In this document: positions 20,186 through 23,880 of the stretch, in pieces
Position numbering within the stretch: position 1 is the stretch's first letter
How the letters are laid out: each line of letters starts with the position of its first letter
From: a virus
Direction: 5' to 3' (one strand)
DNA length: 23,880 bases
IMG/VR virus record: IMGVR_UViG_3300037584_002301
Span: 1-23,880 of that record
Notes under the pieces: generated by a model
Databases searched by the model: none
What the model was told of the DNA's origin: nothing
What the model saw: the letters and a program-made list of their open reading frames with translations, nothing else
Position numbers and translations under genes: made by a program

Positions 20186-21356
20186 GGTGTCGTCAGTGGA
20201 AGATGTGAAAACTAATGTTAAAGGCATGACAGTCTTTAACACAGAACAAGTTAATACTAAAAAACAACCGATGTTTTTCGGTAAACCTCTGGGTGTCCAG
20301 AGATACGATTCATACAAATATCCAATCTTTGATAAACTCACCACACAACAATTAGGATACTTCTGGAGGCCTGAAGAGGTTTCTTTGCAGAAGGATCGTG
20401 GTGACTATCAAACATTGCGTCCAGAACAAAAGCATATCTATACCTCTAATCTTAAGTATCAGATTATGCTCGATTCTATTCAAGGTAGAGGCCCTGGAAT
20501 GGCGTTCATTCCATATTGCTCTCTTCCTGAACTAGAAGCATGTATGGAAGTCTGGGGATTCATGGAAATGATCCACAGTCGCTCCTATACATACATTATC
20601 AAGAACGTCTATGCAGATCCCTCAGAGGTGTTTGATAAGATTGTCACTGATGAACGTATCCTAGAACGTGCTGCGAGCGTCACAAAAGGTTATGATGACT
20701 TTATTCAAGGTGCTCATCAATATGATAATGGCATGATGTGGGAACTTGCCGCCGAGGGCCATTATTCAGGATCTCTTGAGAGACGTGAATTGAAACGTAA
20801 ACTTTATAGAGCAATTGCAAATGTCAATATCTTGGAAGGAATTCGGTTTTATGTTTCTTTTGCTTGCAGCTTTGCTTTTGGTGAACTTAAACTCATGGAA
20901 GGTTCTGCAAAAATTATCTCCCTTATTGCCAGGGATGAGAACCAACACCTCGCAATCACTCAAAACATTCTGAATAAGTGGAAGAAGGGTGATGATCCTG
21001 AAATGAAGCAGATCATGAAGGAAGAAGAAGAGTGGACTTACAAGGCATTTGATAATGCTGTGAACGAAGAGAAGCGTTGGGCAGACTATCTCTTTAGAGA
21101 TGGATCTATGATTGGTTTGAATGACAAACTCTTACAGCAGTACGTTGAATGGATTGCTAATCGCCGTCTCAAGGGCATTGGATTGAAGCCAGTGTACGAT
21201 ATCGCAGCATCTGCTAATCCACTGCCCTGGACGCAGCACTGGATCTCTTCTAAAGGACTTCAGGTTGCTCCTCAGGAGACAGAAGTTGAATCCTATGTTG
21301 TTGGTGGCATTAGGCAAGATGTGAAAAAAGACACATTCAGTGGTTTCCAACTCTGA
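20166..21356 (+). CDS. nrdB: Ribonucleotide reductase small subunit NrdB (class I)
   Basis: A 396-residue beta subunit if started at GTG 20166. The di-iron ligands appear as D103, E134, H137, E224, E258 and H261, and the radical tyrosine is Y141 (HSRSY). Two starts are possible: GTG 20166, with GAGGAGG six bases upstream, or ATG 20226, where similarity to T4 NrdB (TVFNT...PMFFG...GVQRYD) starts and gives 376 residues. I keep GTG for the Shine-Dalgarno but regard ATG as equally likely. It overlaps nrdA by 20 bases with the GTG choice. Together with NrdA it forms a complete class Ia-type enzyme. Confidence 0.96.
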   Translation: MNPVQFKVSSVEDVKTNVKGMTVFNTEQVNTKKQPMFFGKPLGVQRYDSYKYPIFDKLTTQQLGYFWRPEEVSLQKDRGDYQTLRPEQKHIYTSNLKYQIMLDSIQGRGPGMAFIPYCSLPELEACMEVWGFMEMIHSRSYTYIIKNVYADPSEVFDKIVTDERILERAASVTKGYDDFIQGAHQYDNGMMWELAAEGHYSGSLERRELKRKLYRAIANVNILEGIRFYVSFACSFAFGELKLMEGSAKIISLIARDENQHLAITQNILNKWKKGDDPEMKQIMKEEEEWTYKAFDNAVNEEKRWADYLFRDGSMIGLNDKLLQQYVEWIANRRLKGIGLKPVYDIAASANPLPWTQHWISSKGLQVAPQETEVESYVVGGIRQDVKKDTFSGFQL

Positions 21357-21367
21357 TTTGTGCTTAA

Positions 21368-21391
21368 ATAGGGGGAGTGTGATCCCCCTAT
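21368..21391 (+). promoter_or_regulatory. G5/C5 hairpin abutting the next start codon
   Basis: ATAGGGGG (21368-21375), loop AGTGTGAT, CCCCCTAT (21384-21391): eight perfect pairs ending immediately before ATG 21392. There is no T-run, so it is not a standard terminator. A TTAAATA sequence just precedes it (21364-21370). It may serve as terminator, leader hairpin or translational switch. Confidence 0.5.
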
Positions 21392-21553
21392 ATGCCTAAA
21401 AATCAACTAAAAAAAGACGAGTTGAAAAACCGTATACTCAAATTAAAAAATGATGTATACAATGAACCTGATACCGTTTGGCAGGGGGATCGAGATATGG
21501 CACATAAATATCTCGATAAGGTATTAAACATTATTGATGAGTATAGGTATTGA
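21392..21553 (+). CDS. 53-residue protein after nrdB, unknown function
   Basis: The ATG lies directly after an eight-pair hairpin and lacks a separate Shine-Dalgarno. The product is basic at the N-terminus (MPKNQLKKDELKNRILKLKN), with YNEPDTVWQGDRDMAHKYLDKVLNIIDE as a short acidic, helical second half. Length, ORF position and 17-base overlap with the next gene support it. No family recognised; proximity to nrdB does not itself indicate a role in nucleotide metabolism. Confidence 0.62.
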   Translation: MPKNQLKKDELKNRILKLKNDVYNEPDTVWQGDRDMAHKYLDKVLNIIDEYRY

Positions 21554-21977
21554 TTATGAAAACCCATGGATCTATAATGGCACCCCTTTTGATGGGAGTC
21601 TTATTGGCGACAACTACGGGTTTGTTTATAACATTACCAATCTCACAAACCAACGACAATACATTGGGCGAAAGTATTTTTGGCAGCATCGAACACCAAA
21701 AGGAAAGAAACGCAAAGTAAAATCAGAATCAGATTGGAAAAAGTATTATGGGTCTTGTCCAGAACTTAAAAAAGACATTGAGCTCTTGGGGCGACAGAAT
21801 TTTAGTAGAACTATCCTGTCATTACATAAAACACCTGGCAAAACAAACTTTGAAGAAACCCGACAACTCTTCGCCCATGGGGTTCTCACTGAATCCCTTG
21901 ACACGGGAGGACCTGCCTACTACAATAGTAACATCCTCAGCAGGTACTTCCGAAAAGACTATTATGATGGAGACTGA
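21537..21977 (+). CDS. GIY-YIG-like endonuclease
   Basis: A 146-residue protein with the GIY-YIG signature in modified form: GFVY (28-31), ten residues, YIG (42-44), followed by a basic region RTPKGKKRKVKSES, WKKYYGSCPELKKDI, a likely metal-binding glutamate at 106 or 107 (NFEETRQL) and an Asn near 130 (YYN). T4-like phages often carry such free-standing homing or segment endonucleases next to conserved genes such as nrdB. ATG 21537 is chosen over TTG 21534. Whether it cuts a site in related phages cannot be shown here. Confidence 0.72.
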   Translation: MSIGIDYENPWIYNGTPFDGSLIGDNYGFVYNITNLTNQRQYIGRKYFWQHRTPKGKKRKVKSESDWKKYYGSCPELKKDIELLGRQNFSRTILSLHKTPGKTNFEETRQLFAHGVLTESLDTGGPAYYNSNILSRYFRKDYYDGD

Positions 21978-22194
21978 GCAAATCGTTGCAGAAGTTAGAC
22001 AGTGGGCAATTGACAAAGTTGAGGAATACAACGGACAAGGTGTAGATCGAATTTATGATTCATTTGCAATTATGGCAGAGTTTGATGAGTGGTTCGATCC
22101 TCAAGAAGATTTAGAAGTTGTATCACTTGACGAAATTACAGAACAAGAGTATGATGACTTTGTTGATTTATCGGACGGTATCGAAAGAGCATAA
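21964..22194 (+). CDS. 76-residue acidic protein, unknown function
   Basis: ATG 21964 or ATG 21967 both fit; I use the first. The protein has a helix (QIVAEVRQWAIDKVEEYN) and a very acidic C-terminal half (FDEWFDPQEDLEVVSLDEI and TEQEYDDFVDLSDGIE). The frame is open further upstream but that part lies within the nuclease gene and is unlikely. It overlaps the nuclease end by 14 bases. Acidic small proteins are common as phage host-takeover or DNA-mimic factors, but this is only analogy. Confidence 0.62.
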   Translation: MMETEQIVAEVRQWAIDKVEEYNGQGVDRIYDSFAIMAEFDEWFDPQEDLEVVSLDEITEQEYDDFVDLSDGIERA

Positions 22195-22213
22195 TCAACT
22201 GCGGTAACTTCCT

Positions 22214-22248
22214 TGGTAGTTCAGAGTTAGCGGCGATAGGAACTACCA
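22214..22248 (+). repeat. Nine-base perfect inverted repeat before tRNA-Arg
   Basis: TGGTAGTTC (22214-22222) and GAACTACCA (22240-22248) can form a perfect nine-pair stem with a 17-base loop, ending three bases before tRNA-Arg. No T-run follows. It might be a processing signal, a weak terminator or a recombination junction. Confidence 0.6.
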
Positions 22249-22251
22249 TTT

Positions 22252-22325
<74 letters not shown>

Positions 22326-22329
22326 CCTC

Positions 22330-22400
22330 GCGGGTGTGGTGTAGCGGTAACATGCGAGCCTTCCAAGCTCTTGTCACGAGTTCGATCCTCGTCACCCGCT
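22330..22400 (+). tRNA. tRNA-Gly (anticodon TCC)
   Basis: A 71-base cloverleaf: acceptor GCGGGTG/CACCCGC, anticodon stem GAGC/GCTC with loop CTTCCAA, T-arm ACGAG-TTCGATC-CTCGT, discriminator T. CCA is not encoded. It lies four bases after tRNA-Arg, so the two likely share a transcript. It reads GGA (and GGG) codons. Confidence 0.95.
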
Positions 22401-22415
22401 TGTCCTTCTTTTATT

Positions 22416-22586
22416 ATGGATCCTATACAAATTCTTCGTATTATTGATAATCTAGAAGGATCTTATCATCACCTTAGAATATGTGATTTTGATGAGGACA
22501 AAGATACAGTTAGAGAAATGTGTAATAGATATTATAAGATGTATTTCAAACTTTGTAAGGAGCAAGGAAGAAATCCATACGGATAA
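22416..22586 (+). CDS. 56-residue protein between tRNA genes, unknown function
   Basis: ATG 22416 follows tRNA-Gly by 15 bases; the upstream open frame lies inside the tRNA and is spurious. The product has an N-terminal helix (PIQILRIIDNLEGSYHHL), then an acidic turn (DFDEDKDTVREM) and an Arg/Lys/Tyr-rich helix ending RNPYG. Probably a small soluble helical protein. It fills the gap between tRNA-Gly and tRNA-Val. I do not recognise it. Confidence 0.6.
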   Translation: MDPIQILRIIDNLEGSYHHLRICDFDEDKDTVREMCNRYYKMYFKLCKEQGRNPYG

Positions 22587-22594
22587 CTTAACTC

Positions 22595-22666
22595 GCTTGA
22601 TTAGCTCAGCGGTAGAGCATCTCGTTTACACCGAGGCGGCCGGCGGTTCGATCCCGTCATCAAGCA
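22595..22666 (+). tRNA. tRNA-Val (anticodon TAC)
   Basis: A 72-base cloverleaf: acceptor GCTTGAT/ATCAAGC, D-arm GCTC...GAGC, anticodon stem TCTCG/CGAGG (one T-G pair) with loop TTTACAC, T-arm GGCGG-TTCGATC-CCGTC, and discriminator A at 22666. CCA is not encoded. It begins eight bases after the 56-residue gene. Confidence 0.94.
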
Positions 22667-22682
22667 TTCATCAAGGAGGATC

Positions 22683-22937
22683 ATGAAAATGATTACCATA
22701 AAATGTAAACAATGTGGAAAAGAATTAAACAGTAGTAGTAAAATTCAATTTTGTGGTTGCCCTAACCAAATGAGTATTGTTGACGATAAGATTGGCGCTC
22801 TAGATTTTGATGATATTATTATGTTATCATCTAATGTGCAGAAAAAAATTAATAGCCATTTCTCAAGAACTGATCTTCTCTATCAAGAAGAACGTCGCAA
22901 ACGCAAAGTTCGCAAATTAGATTTTGATGTTCGTTAG
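22683..22937 (+). CDS. Zinc-ribbon-like 84-residue protein
   Basis: An 84-residue protein with CKQCG near the N-terminus (C8, C11) and a later FCGC (about 24-26) that could complete a Cys4 zinc ribbon, although the second pair is C-x-C. The C-terminal basic helix (YQEERRKRKVRKLDFDVR) could contact nucleic acid. I recall cyanophage proteins ending RKVRKLDF-VR with this arrangement. AAGGAGG at 22673-22679 is a strong ribosome-binding site for ATG 22683. Function unknown. Confidence 0.78.
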   Translation: MKMITIKCKQCGKELNSSSKIQFCGCPNQMSIVDDKIGALDFDDIIMLSSNVQKKINSHFSRTDLLYQEERRKRKVRKLDFDVR

Positions 22938-23008
22938 AATTTCCTAATATTTAACAATTTTGTAACAATTTGAAACATTAAATAGTGAGGTATCCCACCT
23001 CTACTATC
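22938..23008 (+). promoter_or_regulatory. 71-base AT-rich gap with direct repeats and hairpin
   Basis: AACAATTTTG (22953-22962) and AACAATTTG (22964-22972) are 11 bases apart. TTAAATA (22978-22984) follows, then GAGGT/ACCTC (22987-22991 with 22997-23001), ending eight bases before ATG 23009. It may be a promoter with a leader hairpin. No consensus -35 at the right distance is apparent. Confidence 0.4.
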
Positions 23009-23164
23009 ATGCATCCCGACGAGTTACAGAACTGGAAGACAATCAAAGAAACCTTTGAGGAAAATGGTACAACGGACAACTTTTACTATAAGAGAGCTTG
23101 TGCTATATTAGAGGGACTCCCAGATCCTATGGACAACTTAAAAAATGTCTCACCGGATGAATGA
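23009..23164 (+). CDS. 51-residue protein, unknown function
   Basis: ATG 23009 follows a small hairpin and has no clear Shine-Dalgarno. The product begins MHPDELQNWKTIKETFEENG, then DNFYYKRACAILEG and a Pro/Asp-rich end. It is likely a helical soluble peptide. Its stop overlaps the next start by eight bases, which supports translation. The family is not recognised. Confidence 0.6.
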   Translation: MHPDELQNWKTIKETFEENGTTDNFYYKRACAILEGLPDPMDNLKNVSPDE

Positions 23165-23411
23165 AATAAAACCAGTGCATCATATTACGAAAGAAGAGTG
23201 TAAAAAAATGATAGATGATGCAATTCGTCAACATAATCGAAATGCATCAATAATCAGTATGTTTTTGGGTATTGCTTTTTTGGCACTTTTTGTTGATGGA
23301 TTTCTTCGTGTTATTGGAATAATCCCTCCATTTATGGGCATTGATGTAAATATTCTTCATGAAGTTATAGATAGAGTGAAGGAGGAAGTCTTTCGAGTAT
23401 TGCCATCATGA
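23157..23411 (+). CDS. 84-residue membrane protein, unknown function
   Basis: ATG 23157 (eight-base overlap) is chosen over the in-frame ATG 23145. A charged N-terminal helix (HHITKEECKKMIDDAIRQHNRNA) is followed by a hydrophobic span (SIISMFLGIAFLALFVDGFL, about 31-50), and GIIPPFMGIDVNILHEVIDRVKEEV at the end. I recall cyanophage proteins with the pattern KPVHHIT.EEC...DEAI..HNRNAS.ISMFLGFAFLALF, so it appears conserved, but the function is unknown. It couples to the next gene by ATGA. Confidence 0.75.
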   Translation: MNEIKPVHHITKEECKKMIDDAIRQHNRNASIISMFLGIAFLALFVDGFLRVIGIIPPFMGIDVNILHEVIDRVKEEVFRVLPS

Positions 23412-23617
23412 AACCACTAATATTAATAGCTTGTTTATCTCCAATAGCAATAATATGGATTGTGATGAAACTAAGTCTATTGTTGTTTTCAGCCAATGAC
23501 GAACGAAGGTATGTCAAAGCAGAGTCCAGAAAACCACACGGACCTTATGTGGCAGATGCGTATGCAGATGTTGATGAAGAGGAAGAAGAATATGGAGATC
23601 GCACAGATTATAGATGA
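23408..23617 (+). CDS. 69-residue membrane protein with acidic tail
   Basis: The N-terminus is one hydrophobic span (LILIACLSPIAIIWIVMKLSLLLF, about 4-27), followed by basic residues and a highly acidic Tyr/Asp/Glu-rich end (VADAYADVDEEEEEYGDR). Starts in the upstream stop (ATGA). The positive residues after the span suggest the tail stays in the cytoplasm. No family recognised. Confidence 0.65.
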   Translation: MKPLILIACLSPIAIIWIVMKLSLLLFSANDERRYVKAESRKPHGPYVADAYADVDEEEEEYGDRTDYR

Positions 23618-23735
23618 TGCTCTCTACGAATATTATTCTGAACTGGGACAAGATGTTCCAAAATGGAAACAAAACAAATTACAATGGTGGACAGAATACC
23701 TAACTAATCTAGGTATGGATCCAAGAAATCCATGA
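23592..23735 (+). CDS. 47-residue protein, unknown function
   Basis: ATG 23592 is chosen because GAGGAAGAAG lies just upstream; the same frame is open back to 23496 but that part overlaps the membrane gene. The product MEIAQIIDDALYEYYSELGQ continues DVPKWKQNKLQWWTEYL, a compact, aromatic-rich helical peptide, probably a small helical regulator. I recall a similar cyanophage short protein with the same WKQNKLQWW core, but no function. It overlaps the preceding gene by 26 bases and the next by four (ATGA). Confidence 0.68.
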   Translation: MEIAQIIDDALYEYYSELGQDVPKWKQNKLQWWTEYLTNLGMDPRNP

Positions 23736-23880
23736 TGCATCAAATAGCACACTTTGCAGCAGCAACACTTAATAATCCTTTTGGCATTGGTATATTGGGA
23801 TTGATGTTGATAACTGTTCCTATTATAGGAATGGATTTAGTTCACAAATATGGATGGGAACACTGGGAACCATTTGACAG
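23732..23880 (+). CDS. Small membrane protein, C-terminus cut by the window end
   Basis: The start overlaps the previous stop (ATGATG). The visible 49 residues, MMHQIAHFAAATLNNPFGIG followed by ILGLMLITVPIIGMD, contain one hydrophobic span at about 17-34; VHKYGWEHWEPFD follows. The reading frame remains open at 23880. I recall a cyanophage protein with similar AHF-AATL-NPFG-GILGLM pattern, function unknown. Confidence 0.7.
   Translation, partial: MMHQIAHFAAATLNNPFGIGILGLMLITVPIIGMDLVHKYGWEHWEPFD

Noticed and set aside
21748-21963. Upstream extension of the acidic 76-residue gene
   Set aside because: It lies in another frame of the endonuclease gene; ATG 21964 gives the usual short overlap.

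Overview
The window reads as an internal, gene-dense stretch of a T4-like marine cyanophage genome (cyanomyovirus type, probably infecting Synechococcus or Prochlorococcus). All genes are on the + strand, packed end to end with ATGA/TAATG overlaps, with AT-rich composition. The T4 core replication set is recognisable: gp44 C-terminus, gp62, RegA, gp43, UvsX, gp41, gp61, NrdA, NrdB. Accessory genes typical of cyanophages point to a photosynthetic host: Hsp20, MazG and a 39-residue PsbN-like protein. The species cannot be fixed from the sequence alone.

Layout. (1) 1-2424: clamp-loader/RegA operon, with two extra genes (a small membrane protein and a DruA/DUF4338-like protein) between gene 44 and gene 62, ending in the psbN-like gene. 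(2) 2425-3282: two intergenic regions flank hsp20 and a 38-residue membrane protein; in each, a rho-independent terminator overlaps a sigma70-type promoter. (3) 3283-10202: early/middle replication operon with an unknown gene, two tandem Sm-like paralogues, gp43, a 56-aa protein, UvsX, gp41, MazG and three small unknowns, closed by a terminator hairpin. (4) 10212-14829: tRNA-Ala, then a late-type block encoding a nuclease-like protein, an NMNAT-like protein with a T4-style capsid-targeting N-terminus, a Lys/Ala-rich core-like protein with an EF-hand loop, a DUF3008-type protein with a second capsid-targeting-like N-terminus, and small unknowns, ending at a terminator. (5) 14828-16927: a perfect T4 late promoter (TATAAATA) and a virion-type protein, followed by three conserved small proteins. 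(6) 16914-21356: gp61 primase, NrdA, NrdB. (7) 21357-23880: accessory tail of small proteins, a GIY-YIG-like endonuclease and tRNAs Arg(TCT), Gly(TCC), Val(TAC); it runs off the window inside a small membrane protein gene.

How it works together: gp43, the gp44/62 clamp loader, the gp41/61 primosome and UvsX form the replisome and recombination core. RegA represses translation of early mRNAs. NrdA/NrdB and MazG shape the nucleotide pool. PsbN-like and Hsp20 proteins plausibly help keep host photosystems and proteins assembled during infection. The late block looks like prohead-core or internal capsid proteins that could be delivered with the DNA.

The best leads for something new are the capsid-targeted NMNAT-like protein and its neighbours (10301-14246), the DruA-like gene inside the clamp-loader operon, the tandem Sm-like pair, and the compact terminator/promoter overlaps. 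No gene-free stretch longer than 300 bases exists; the longest gap (2425-2621) is filled by a terminator, a promoter and leader hairpins. All family assignments are by eye from motifs and remembered homologues; no search was run.
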